From: Gluconobacter albidus
GTDB taxonomy: Bacteria; Pseudomonadota; Alphaproteobacteria; Acetobacterales; Acetobacteraceae
Length of the DNA: 48,324 nt
Assembly: GCF_002723915.1 (NCBI RefSeq)
Contig: NZ_BEWL01000017.1
Span: 1 to 48,324, forward strand
Reading direction: 5' to 3'
Position 1 is the stretch's first letter, and every line of letters starts with the position of its first letter. This document shows, one piece after another, positions 33,423 to 41,687 of this stretch. The position numbers were made by a program, and so were the translations under genes. Below the pieces are notes generated by a model that saw only the letters and a list, made by a program, of their open reading frames with translations, was not told the DNA's origin and ran no database searches.

Positions 33423-34961
33423 ATGAACAAGAAAGACTGCATCCTCGCCATCGATCAGGGCACGACCTCGACCCGCAGCATCGTCTTTGGAAAGGATGCG
33501 CAGGCTCTGGCCATTTCCCGCCGTGAGTTCCCGCAGCATTACCCCGAGCCCGGCTGGGTGGAGCATGACGTCGAGGATATCTGGCGTGACGTGCTCGCCA
33601 CAGCGCGGGAGACCATCGACGAGGTTGGTGGTCCGGAGCGGATTGCCGCTCTGGGCATCACCAACCAGCGCGAAACCGTCGTGATCTGGGACCGTGAAAC
33701 GGGCCGGGCCATCCACCGTGCGCTCGTCTGGCAGGATCGCCGGACGGCCCATGAGTGCAGCATCCTGCGTCAGCAGGGTAAGGAAGCCATGGTTCGCGAC
33801 AAGACCGGGCTTCTGCTGGATCCCTATTTCTCGGCAAGCAAGATTGCCTGGCTCCTCGATCATGTTCCCGATGCGCGCCGCCGTGCGGAAGCCGGGGAAC
33901 TCGCGGCGGGAACGATCGACTGTTTCCTGCTGTGGCGCCTGACGGGTGGCCGTAAACACGCGACCGACATCACCAATGCCTGCCGCACGTCGCTGTTTAA
34001 TATCCATACCCAGCAGTGGGATGACGAACTGCTCCAGCTTTTCAACGTGCCGCGCGCCCTTCTGCCGGAAGTCTGTGACAACAGCAGCGATTTCGGCGAA
34101 ACGGAAGCCAAGCTGTTCGGTGAGAAGATTGTTATCGGCGGCATGGCAGGCGATCAGCACGCTGCTGTCATCGGGCAGGCGTGCTTTCATGAAGGCATGG
34201 CCAAGGCGACGTACGGTACGGGCTGCTTCATGCTGCTCAACACTGGCGAAAAGCCGATCATGTCCAACAACCGTCTGCTGACCACAATCGCTTACCGTAT
34301 TGGCGGCAAGACCTTCTACGCGCTGGAAGGCTCCATTTTCGTGGCTGGTGCGGGCATCAAGTGGCTACGCGACGGGTTGCAGCTGATTACGCATGCCTCC
34401 CAGACCGATGACATGGCAACCCGTATCCCGGACAGCCACGGCGTTTACATGGTTCCGGCCTTCGTGGGCCTCGGTGCCCCACACTGGGACCCCGATGCGC
34501 GCGGGCTGATCTGCGGCCTGACGCTCGGCTCGACGCAGGCTCATATCGCACGTGCCATGCTGGAATCCGTGGCCTATCAGACCTACGATCTGATCCGCGC
34601 CATGCGTGAAGATGGTGCCATGCGCACGAGTATCCTGCGCATTGATGGTGGCATGGCAGTTAATGACTGGTTCGCCCAGTTCCTGTCTTCCATGCTCAAG
34701 GCCGAAGTCGAGCGGCCGGTCAATATCGAGACCACGGCTCTTGGCGCAGCATTCCTTGCCGGATTGCAGGTCGGGCTGTGGAAGAGCCTGGACGAAGTTG
34801 CGGCGACCTGGAAGCAGGAGCGTGTTTTCGCACCGAAGATGGACCCGGCGCAGCGTCGTATCATGATTGATGGCTGGCATGATGCCGTCCGTCGCACGCT
34901 GACGCCTCTTGCTGTGGCCGCGCCCGCTACAGTCGCCGCGGTCTCCAGTCAGGCGGCTTGA
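33423..34961 (+). CDS. glpK: Glycerol kinase
   Basis: A 512-residue FGGY-family kinase that phosphorylates glycerol with ATP, trapping it in the cell. The N-terminal phosphate loop is DQGTTSTRSIVF. GITNQRETVVIWDRETG and the FGGY block GGMAGDQHAAVIGQACFHEGMAKATYGTGCFMLLNTG are plain, as is IDGGMAVNDWFAQFLSSML near the C-terminus. ATG 33423 has GGAG 8 bases upstream and is preferred to GTG 33414. It is the last gene of glpD-F-K and is followed by a strong terminator. The Ala/Val-rich end (VAAPATVAAVSSQAA) is a short extension. Confidence 0.96.
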   Translation: MNKKDCILAIDQGTTSTRSIVFGKDAQALAISRREFPQHYPEPGWVEHDVEDIWRDVLATARETIDEVGGPERIAALGITNQRETVVIWDRETGRAIHRALVWQDRRTAHECSILRQQGKEAMVRDKTGLLLDPYFSASKIAWLLDHVPDARRRAEAGELAAGTIDCFLLWRLTGGRKHATDITNACRTSLFNIHTQQWDDELLQLFNVPRALLPEVCDNSSDFGETEAKLFGEKIVIGGMAGDQHAAVIGQACFHEGMAKATYGTGCFMLLNTGEKPIMSNNRLLTTIAYRIGGKTFYALEGSIFVAGAGIKWLRDGLQLITHASQTDDMATRIPDSHGVYMVPAFVGLGAPHWDPDARGLICGLTLGSTQAHIARAMLESVAYQTYDLIRAMREDGAMRTSILRIDGGMAVNDWFAQFLSSMLKAEVERPVNIETTALGAAFLAGLQVGLWKSLDEVAATWKQERVFAPKMDPAQRRIMIDGWHDAVRRTLTPLAVAAPATVAAVSSQAA

Positions 34962-34978
34962 GCGGTCAATAACTTCTG

Positions 34979-35012
34979 AAAACCGGCGCCCCATAAAGGC
35001 GCCGGTTTTTTT
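34979..35012 (+). terminator. Rho-independent terminator of the glp operon
   Basis: A perfect 10-base stem, AACCGGCGCC (34981-34990) with GGCGCCGGTT (34998-35007), and a 7-base loop are followed by a run of seven T to 35012. It starts 17 bases after the glpK stop. The A-run before the stem also gives partial function on the opposite strand. Confidence 0.9.
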
Positions 35013-35148
35013 CAATAGCTCTGCTTCATCGAGTTGAGGCTTTGATCCTGCCGAACTTGGCAGTATCCTTCCCCACCGCCCGGCAGCATGAAAACCACGA
35101 GTGGCGTGCTTTTCCCATGCTCTGCCGACGAACAGGAAGTATGCCCTC

Positions 35149-35403
35149 ATGAGCGTTGCGCCGCAGTCCAGGTCGTTTTTTCAGCAACTGCGCGAGATCA
35201 ACGGCGATCGTGGATTTTTTGCCAATCTGGCCTGCCTTTTCTCGGTGATCTGCATGATGGGTCTGAGCAATCTTCTCAGTCAGTCGCTGCTGCACCAGAA
35301 CATGAACTGGCTTCTCAAACCGCTCATGGTCGTGATCGCGCTCTATTTCTTCGTGCCCTATTTCCTGCTGCGCCTGACAAAGCGCCCTTCCAGCGAAGGC
35401 TGA
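35149..35403 (+). CDS. Small two-helix membrane protein
   Basis: 84 residues from ATG 35149, with AGGAAG about 9 bases upstream. A soluble N-terminus (MSVAPQSRSFFQQLREINGDRG) precedes helix 1 (FFANLACLFSVICMMGLSNLL). A short loop and helix 2 (LLKPLMVVIALYFFVPYFLL) follow, then a basic tail RLTKRPSSEG. I recognise no family. It stands alone between the glp terminator and its own terminator, and is convergent with the dehydrogenase operon. The isolated monocistronic setting with good signals argues that it is real. Confidence 0.65.
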   Translation: MSVAPQSRSFFQQLREINGDRGFFANLACLFSVICMMGLSNLLSQSLLHQNMNWLLKPLMVVIALYFFVPYFLLRLTKRPSSEG

Positions 35404-35417
35404 CCCGCAGTTTTTTC

Positions 35418-35463
35418 GATAAAAAAAGGGGAGGTGGATCTGCTCCATCTCCCCTTTTTTATC
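35418..35463. terminator. Bidirectional terminator between the small membrane protein and the dehydrogenase operon
   Basis: A long hairpin has stem GGGGAGGTGGA against TCCATCTCCCC (one mismatch), flanked by an A-run on the left and a T-run on the right (AAAAAAA and TTTTTT). The flanks allow termination on both strands. It serves the + strand gene ending at 35403 and the - strand cytochrome gene ending at 35485. Confidence 0.9.
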
Positions 35464-35484
35464 GTTGCCCGTGACTGGTGGCGC

Positions 35485-36801
35485 TCAGTGCGGAGTGTGG
35501 TCCTTGCGAACCTTTGCGACCTGATCCGCGGTCACGGTATAGGTGCCGCTGCCGAAGGTCTTACTGACATAGTTCACAAGACTCGCGACTTCCGTATCAT
35601 CCAGACGCTGCACATCTGAAGTGCTGCCGAACGCCGGCATGCTGGCATGACCATCCGCCGTCTTGCGGTTCACACCCGTCAGGATCGTCATGATCAGATT
35701 GTCCGGACGGCCCGCACCGACCACGGAGTTTTTGTAAAGCGACGGCGCATACTGATCGACGGTGCCCGCGCCGTTCTGCCCGTGACAGGCGGCACAGTTG
35801 GCATCAAACAGGTTTTCCGGGGCTTTCTGCGACAGGTTATCGATCCGCGTCAGGTTGCCCGAACGCAGGTCGGGGATATCGTTCGCCTTGCCAAAACCAT
35901 CACGCGGCTCATGGTCGGAAGCATCGTCGATCGGTTTGATCTGACGGACGAACGCTGCCAGTGCATGCAGATCTGCATCCGTCAGATGGCTCGTGCTGTG
36001 TTCGACAGCTTCTCCCATCGGTCCGGCTGCTTGACTTCTGCCTTTTGCCCGGCCCGTGCGCAGATACTGGACGAGATCGTCTTCGCTCCAATCTCCGATC
36101 CCGCCTGTTTTGCTGGGTGTGATATTTGGAGCGTACCAGCCGGACAGTGGGCTTCCCGCCAGATACTGGTCCGACTTTTCCATCAGCATGACGTTGCGCG
36201 GCGTGTGGCAGGTTCCGCAATGTTCGAGCGCAATGGCCAGATACCGACCTCGACGCATCCTGTCATAACTCGCAGAATCGCCTGTTTCCTGCGTCTCGGT
36301 CCCCGCCAGCATGTTCCAGCCTGACAGCGTCAGGCGGATATTGCTCGGAAAGCTGAGTTGCGTGGCGGGCGGCGTCTGCGCGACAGGTTTCACCCCGTTC
36401 ATGAACCACACATAGAGCGCGTGAACGTCCTGATCCGTCATGGCTGCGTAGGAAACATACGGCATTACGGGATACAGGTTCTGGCCATCACGGCGCTTGC
36501 CCCTGCGGAGGGCCTGCTCGAAATCATGCTCCGAGTATTTGCCGATCCCATGATCGGCGTCAGGCGTGATGTTCGTGGAAATGATGTCGCCCATGGGGGT
36601 GGCGATCTTCAGTCCACCCGCGAACGGCGTGCCACCCGGCTTGGTGTGGCAGGCGATGCAGTCCGCAGCCGTGGCAAGATAGGCGCCACGGTTCATGACA
36701 TCCTGATCTACATCCGCCGCCCGCGCAGCAGGGGCAGACAGTCCACTCAGAACCGTTCCACCAACAAGAAAAGACCAGAAAACGGTTTTGAAATCAGGCA
36801 T
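35485..36801 (-). CDS. Triheme cytochrome c subunit of a membrane-bound FAD dehydrogenase (sorbitol/gluconate type)
   Basis: 438 residues. The signal peptide ends about AARAA. Three CxxCH heme c sites are present: CIACH (48-52), CGTCH (195-199) and CAACH (336-340), each in a separate cytochrome domain. This is the electron-transfer and membrane-anchor subunit that passes electrons from the flavoprotein to ubiquinone. The gene overlaps the end of the large-subunit gene by 8 bases, so translation is likely coupled. In the family this S-L-C arrangement occurs in D-sorbitol, D-gluconate and 2-keto-D-gluconate dehydrogenases of Gluconobacter. A bidirectional terminator follows. Substrate is set by the large subunit. 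Confidence 0.9.
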   Translation of the reverse strand: MPDFKTVFWSFLVGGTVLSGLSAPAARAADVDQDVMNRGAYLATAADCIACHTKPGGTPFAGGLKIATPMGDIISTNITPDADHGIGKYSEHDFEQALRRGKRRDGQNLYPVMPYVSYAAMTDQDVHALYVWFMNGVKPVAQTPPATQLSFPSNIRLTLSGWNMLAGTETQETGDSASYDRMRRGRYLAIALEHCGTCHTPRNVMLMEKSDQYLAGSPLSGWYAPNITPSKTGGIGDWSEDDLVQYLRTGRAKGRSQAAGPMGEAVEHSTSHLTDADLHALAAFVRQIKPIDDASDHEPRDGFGKANDIPDLRSGNLTRIDNLSQKAPENLFDANCAACHGQNGAGTVDQYAPSLYKNSVVGAGRPDNLIMTILTGVNRKTADGHASMPAFGSTSDVQRLDDTEVASLVNYVSKTFGSGTYTVTADQVAKVRKDHTPH

Positions 36802-38431
36802 GGAGCAGTTCTTTTTTCAGCGTATCGGCAACACGAAGCGCAAGGGCTGCGACGGTGAGGGTGATGTTCCCGGTCCCGACCGTGGAGAACACGGACGAAC
36901 TTGCGATGAACAGGTTCTCGTGGTCATGCGTCCGGCAATGGCCGTCCACCACGGAGTCCTTGGGGTCTACGCCCATGATGGTGCTGCCCGAAGGATGATC
37001 CTGCGGGAAATAGCCCGGCGTCCACTGTTCATCCGTGCCATGCATCAGGCCGATGAGGTCTTTGAACAGTCCGCGCGTATGCTCGCAACTGCGGACCGTG
37101 TACTCCGGCAGCTTGTAATAGACATCCGGATGCGGAATTCCGAGCGCGTCCTTGTGTGTCTTGCTGAGCGTCAGGCGGTTGTCCGGATCGGGCAGGGCCT
37201 CGTTATGGCTGAACAGACGGACCGTGTGGGACGCCAGATAGCGGATCTGATCTTCCAGATCCTTTCCGACATAACCCTTTGAAATTGCAAGCTGCGTTGC
37301 GAAATCAACCTGGTTGTCATCAACCATGTGCACGAGATACGCGCCACGGTCACCGCGCCAGTCGCCATCGCGGAAATTGTCGATCACGTTGGTTTCAAGC
37401 GGGCCACGTCCCGGCCACAGGGCCTTGTCGCCGCTGATGAACGTCACCTGCACGCCGGTATGGTCCATCATGTTACGGCCGACATGGCCCGAACTGTTGG
37501 CAATGCCATCGGGGCTCTGTTCGTCGGCCGAAACCAGAAGCAGCTTTGCCGTTTCGATGCAGTGCGCCGCGATGACGAAATACTTGCCTGTCACGCGGTG
37601 CGATCCCTTGTCCGGATCGTAATAGTGAACGGCCGTCACCTTCTTGTTCGCGCTGTCACGCTCGATTTTATAGACCACGGCATTGGGCACGAATTTCGCC
37701 CCAGCAGCTTCGGCGTGATAGACGGAATAGCCGCCGTTATACATCGCCCCGATCGGGCAGATCGGCATGCAGTTATTGTGTCCCTCGCAGGTCGGACGGC
37801 CATCATAAGGCCGCGTATTGCGGGCCTGCGGCTCATGTACGACGCGGTAGGGTGTCTTTTCGTTGATGAGCTTGCGGAATTGTTGCGCCGCATAGGAAAT
37901 CGGCAGCGCTTCCATGGGGTAGGGCTGCTGGCGGGGAGAGCCCAGATCCTCGACCTTCGGGTCCGGGCCGCATACGCCCATCATGACTTCGGCCTGATAA
38001 TAAAACGGCTCAAGATCGTCGTATTTCAGCGCCCAGTCACGGCCCTGCCCATAGCGGGTCTTAAGCTCGAAATCCGACGGAAGGTAGCGCCATGCACATC
38101 CGGCCCAGTGCCAGGTCGTGCCACCCATCATCCGCAGATAGACCTGTTGATAGGCTTCCGCGTTCGGGCCGCTCGTATGGAGATACTGGTTCGGCGTCAT
38201 CTGGTTGGGCGGATGCACGGCCCAAGGCGTGGACGGGAAGGGGCCCTGATAGGACGGCTTGTTTTCCAGATTGCGGAAATTGTCCACGAAATGCTGACGG
38301 TCCACACGCGGGCCGGCTTCCAGCACGATGACGGAAATGCCAGCGCGCGCCAGTTCGTTCGCAATGGAACTGCCAGCCACGCCGGACCCGACGATCACGA
38401 CATCGGCGGAGAGATTCTGATCAGAAGACAT
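36794..38431 (-). CDS. sldL: GMC-family FAD dehydrogenase large subunit, probably D-sorbitol dehydrogenase
   Basis: The 545-residue catalytic flavoprotein acts in the periplasm and is exported with its small partner; no signal peptide is seen. The N-terminal FAD motif is DVVIVGSGVAGSSIANELARAG. Cys residues C215, C221 and C225 (TCEGHNNCMPICPIGAM) fit the iron-sulfur cluster site reported for FAD-glucose dehydrogenases of this type. The C-terminal GMC-C domain has DHPSGSTIMGVDP and the catalytic His region FIASSSVFSTVGTGNITLTVAALALRVAD. It lies between the small and cytochrome subunit genes. Sorbitol is my best call because the operon neighbours glycerol-polyol genes and resembles SldL; gluconate or 2-ketogluconate cannot be excluded. 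Confidence 0.82.
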   Translation of the reverse strand: MSSDQNLSADVVIVGSGVAGSSIANELARAGISVIVLEAGPRVDRQHFVDNFRNLENKPSYQGPFPSTPWAVHPPNQMTPNQYLHTSGPNAEAYQQVYLRMMGGTTWHWAGCAWRYLPSDFELKTRYGQGRDWALKYDDLEPFYYQAEVMMGVCGPDPKVEDLGSPRQQPYPMEALPISYAAQQFRKLINEKTPYRVVHEPQARNTRPYDGRPTCEGHNNCMPICPIGAMYNGGYSVYHAEAAGAKFVPNAVVYKIERDSANKKVTAVHYYDPDKGSHRVTGKYFVIAAHCIETAKLLLVSADEQSPDGIANSSGHVGRNMMDHTGVQVTFISGDKALWPGRGPLETNVIDNFRDGDWRGDRGAYLVHMVDDNQVDFATQLAISKGYVGKDLEDQIRYLASHTVRLFSHNEALPDPDNRLTLSKTHKDALGIPHPDVYYKLPEYTVRSCEHTRGLFKDLIGLMHGTDEQWTPGYFPQDHPSGSTIMGVDPKDSVVDGHCRTHDHENLFIASSSVFSTVGTGNITLTVAALALRVADTLKKELLHA

Positions 38432-38451
38432 AAGAGATGCTGTTCCCGCTC

Positions 38452-39069
38452 TCAGGTAGGTTCCACGTCGAACTTGGAGGGCGACAGCGCAGGCGCGCCG
38501 GTCGGCTTGTCGACTTCGGGAGGCTGCGTCGTCCAGTAGAATGGGCCGCCCGCGGCGTAGGTCTTGGGATAGATCGCGTCCTTGGTGACGTCGAACATCA
38601 GGGCCGAGCGATAGACCACGACCTTGCCGTCCGCGACACCGCGATACCAGCCGGTCATGATGTCATGAATGACGTCCTTGAATACCGGATCAGCCTGTTC
38701 GGCGGCTTTGGCGAAGGCGGAAGCGTTTTCGTAAGTCCCGCTCTCCAGAAGCGCTGCGAGCTTTGAAAGCTGGGCCTTGCGCTCCGGGCCGGACTGGAGA
38801 ATGCGCTCGTATAATGCCTGACCGATCCGCGGATCGAGAGACGCCCGGTCTGTCAGACGTGCTGACACTGTCATGAAGCGCTCAAGTTCAGGATCAGTGC
38901 TGGTCGTGGGGTCTGCGGCCACGGCATTACCAACCGCCAGAACGCCCATACCCGCCATGCCTGTCATCAGCGTATCGCGGCGCGACATTCGCATCAGTCG
39001 GTTCAGGCGCATGGCATTGGGGGAGGACGCATGGAGGTTAACAAGAGGGCAGTGACGATCTTTCGTCAT
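38452..39069 (-). CDS. sldS: Small (TAT-exported) subunit of the FAD dehydrogenase complex
   Basis: A 205-residue protein of the gluconate 2-dehydrogenase subunit 3 type. A twin-arginine signal is visible, MSRRDTLMTGMAGMGVLAVGNAVAADP, preceded by extra residues; ATG 39069 has GAAGAG upstream, while ATG 39012 would shorten the leader. The mature part is helical (LERFMTVSARLTDRASLDPRIGQALYERIL, ILQSGPERKAQLSKLAALLESG) and contains DVIHDIMTGWYRGV. In this family the subunit is a chaperone-like partner that carries the signal-less large subunit through the TAT system. It is first in the S-L-C operon, 20 bases before the large subunit. Confidence 0.85.
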   Translation of the reverse strand: MTKDRHCPLVNLHASSPNAMRLNRLMRMSRRDTLMTGMAGMGVLAVGNAVAADPTTSTDPELERFMTVSARLTDRASLDPRIGQALYERILQSGPERKAQLSKLAALLESGTYENASAFAKAAEQADPVFKDVIHDIMTGWYRGVADGKVVVYRSALMFDVTKDAIYPKTYAAGGPFYWTTQPPEVDKPTGAPALSPSKFDVEPT

Positions 39070-39428
39070 GTAGGATCACTCTTCTCATACACTCGAGACG
39101 GATGACATGACCGTGATCAGTGTCACCTTACAGAGGTCTGCAACCTACAGACGTCGCGTGATCATGCAACCGTGGAGCGCTGATTATCGGTAAATAATCC
39201 CATGAAAGATAAAGTTTCCGGACGATATGGCGAAAGGATAGAAAGCGAAAACGCCCGTTATCTTATTATGGTTCCCGAAAAATTCTGAATATTTCGATGG
39301 TACGTTATTATTGGGAGTCTTCATGCCGGGGACAGGAGTGTCAGAATCTTCCTGCGGCGGTCATTATTTTTATTGAGAATGCTTCTCAATCAATTTTTGT
39401 AGCGGAATTCCTCAATCTCTTCAGGTCC
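39070..39428. other. Long leader/intergenic region upstream of the dehydrogenase operon
   Basis: No protein gene is evident in about 360 bases. It holds a Fur-like palindrome at 39372-39390, a 6-base inverted repeat at 39182-39199 (GATTAT and ATAATC), and an imperfect palindrome near 39112-39129 centred on GTGATCA. The region is long enough for a regulated promoter plus a small RNA. The transcription start is not identifiable by eye. Confidence 0.4.
39372..39390. promoter_or_regulatory. Fur-box-like palindrome
   Basis: ATTGAGAATGCTTCTCAAT is a perfect 8-base inverted repeat with a 3-base spacer. It closely matches the TGAGAATnATTCTCA form of Fur/Fur-family operators. It lies about 300 bases upstream of the dehydrogenase operon and just after the lactate permease terminator. 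Which transcript it controls is unclear. Confidence 0.5.
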
Positions 39429-39465
39429 TGAAAAAGAAAAGGGGTGCAGAAATTCTCCTGCGCCC
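39429..39465 (-). terminator. Rho-independent terminator downstream of the lactate permease gene
   Basis: On the minus strand, GGGCGCAG (39465-39458) pairs with CTGCACCC (39449-39442) across an 8-base loop. It is followed by CTTTTCTTTTTC down to 39430. It lies about 30 bases after the permease stop. Confidence 0.7.
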
Positions 39466-39495
39466 GGTCATAAACGCTCTCAGTTCAGCGATGAG

Positions 39496-41142
39496 TCAGG
39501 TGCCTACTCCCATGAAAACCAGCGCTGTCGTGATCAGTCCCACCAGAACGGCCAGAATGATGCTGCATTTCAGAGTGAAATGAAGCAGTTCACCTTCGCG
39601 TCCGACCAGCCCGACGGCCGCCGAAGCCACGGCGATGGATTGTGGAGAAATCATCTTTCCTACGGCGCCGCCCACCGTATTCGCTGCAACCAGAAGCTCT
39701 CCACTCACCCCGATCTGCCGTCCGGTTGCTGCCTGAAGTCCGCCAAACAGGGCGTTGGACGACGTATCGGAGCCTGTGAGGAACACCCCGAGCCAGCCCA
39801 GAAGCGGAGCAAAGAACGTGAAAGCGCCCTTGGTCATGGCGAGAACCAGAGCCAGCGTGGTGGAAAGGCCGGAGTAGTTTGCGAGAAATGCAAAAGCCAG
39901 CACCATACCGATGGCGTAAATCGGAATACGCAGTTCATGCAGGGTGTCGCGGAATGTCCTCAGGGCGTCTGCAGGGCGCATCTTCAGGAACAGAACAGTC
40001 ACCACACCGGCCAGCAGAATGGCTGTTCCGACAGAGGATATGAAATCCAGCTTGAAGATTGCGGCATAAGGGGTCGGGCTGGCAACGATCGGAGCCGTTT
40101 TCAGCACCAGATTGTGTAACCCCGGAAACTGGATGACGAGAACCGTCCAGTTCAGTGGGCCACCCGCCGTAAACAGCGCCTTGAAGGGCTTGATGCTCCA
40201 GACGGCGACGAAGATCGTGAGAATGATGAACGGAGACCATGCCCGCAGGATCTGCGACGGCGTATAGGATGTGGTGTCGACCACGGCATCGGCGGCCGTA
40301 TCGCCGGTGTCGAAACGAAAAACCTGGCTTGGCTTCCAGAACCGCAGAAAGACCGGGATGGCCACCATCGTCACCAGCGGTGCGATGATGTCAGGAAGTT
40401 CCGGTCCGATCAGCAGTGTCGTCAGAGATTGTGTGAGGGCAAAGACGACGCCGGTGAAGAGAATGACAGGCCACGTCTCACGAATGCCTCGGACCCCGTC
40501 CACAACCGCGACCAGCCAGAACGGAATGATGATGCCGATCAGAAGAAGCTGCATCACGACCAGGCGACCCACAGCATAAGGTTCTGCCCCGATCACCTGC
40601 GCGCCGACGATCACGGGAATACCCATGGCGCCGAATGCACCGGGTGCAGCGTTAGCGATCAGGCACAGGCCGGCGGCATAGATCGGCGGAAAACCAAGCC
40701 CGACGAGCAGGGCTGTCGTGATGGCTACAGGCGCGCCAAAGCCGGCCGCTCCTTCCAGAAAGGCCCCGAAAGCAAACGCGACCAGCAGGAGTTGAATGCG
40801 CTGGTCTTTTGAAACGGTGGAAATGGAATGGCGGATGATGTCGAACTGACCCGTCCGGACGGAGATCTTGTACAGAAAAACCGCACCGATGATGATCCAC
40901 GAAATCGGTCATAATCCATAAGCGAAGCCATACAGGCAGGCGGCCAGGGCTGTGAAAACAGGCATTCCGTAAAACAGGACAGCGAGTGCGAAAGTAATAC
41001 CTACAGTAATGGTGCAGGCAATATGACCCTTCATATGCATATAAAGAAGGGCGAAGAAGAAAAACAGGATTGGAATAAGGGCGACTGCTCCAGAAATCCA
41101 GATGTTGCCTATTGGATCGTAAACCTGTGCCCAGGGTGACAT
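39496..41142 (-). pseudogene. lldP: L-lactate permease gene interrupted by one in-frame TGA
   Basis: The frame from ATG 41142 (GGAGG upstream) to the stop at 39496 would encode about 548 residues, the normal length of LldP/LctP lactate:H+ symporters. A TGA at 40909-40911 splits it into an N-terminal part of 77 residues and a downstream frame. No frameshift or further stop exists: translation past the TGA gives [17 protein letters not shown] and continues to [14 protein letters not shown] and [16 protein letters not shown]. coli LldP has YGLWPIAW here, so TGG (Trp) became TGA. It is a recent nonsense mutation, a sequencing error, or a site of readthrough. An internal start at 40626 would give a transporter lacking several helices. 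Confidence 0.85.
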
Positions 41143-41687
41143 TCTGGAGCCTCCAAAATAAAAATTAAGTGATTTTAAGCGAGTTGTGTCTTTGTCGTGC
41201 TTTCTTGGGTAAATGGTATTTTTTGAAAATAATAATGGCAATGATGATATTTTGTTCCTTATGGTAAATTTTATGACATACTGTTTTTAATAGTTGGATT
41301 ATCAAGAATAAAGCTACAGTTCAATTTGAATGGCGTTTCATGTTTATCGGTAAAGTATCCTGATAGATGCAGGGAATTTTGGAGAAAATTCTCTCTCTGT
41401 CGACGTGAACGAGAAACTATCTCGGGATGATATGAAATAAATCCAATGATTGGATGTCGATCATCCGTAATATTGAGTGGTGTAGTTTTTTGGTGGAAGA
41501 AAATTTATTTCCCGGATCAAAAATTGTGAATGATATGAGGCCATTCCAGAGATTTTTTATTGCGGATCTCCTCTGCGTAATTCCTCAGGACCTGCACGTG
41601 TTGTAACAACGCCATGCCTTGTGGTGCTCCCGAAAGGGTGAGAAACAGAGGTAACGTCATTTCCAGAGATGGGCAGTCAGGTTTTTC
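41143..41687. other. AT-rich divergent intergenic region
   Basis: 545 bases without a convincing gene between the lactate permease and the nuclease. The left 300 bases are strongly AT-rich. They should hold the permease promoter. A minus-strand frame (41517-41661) encodes a 47-residue protein-like stretch ending EWPHIIHNF, possibly a remnant of an older gene, but nothing supports its expression. Confidence 0.35.

Noticed and set aside
32703-34190. 495-codon open frame on the - strand
   Set aside because: It is antisense to glpF and glpK, both firmly identified; the product shows no family motif.
40909-40911. TGA in lldP as a selenocysteine codon
   Set aside because: Homologues have Trp, not Cys, at this position, and no selenocysteine insertion hairpin or Sel genes are seen. 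A nonsense change of TGG is simpler.
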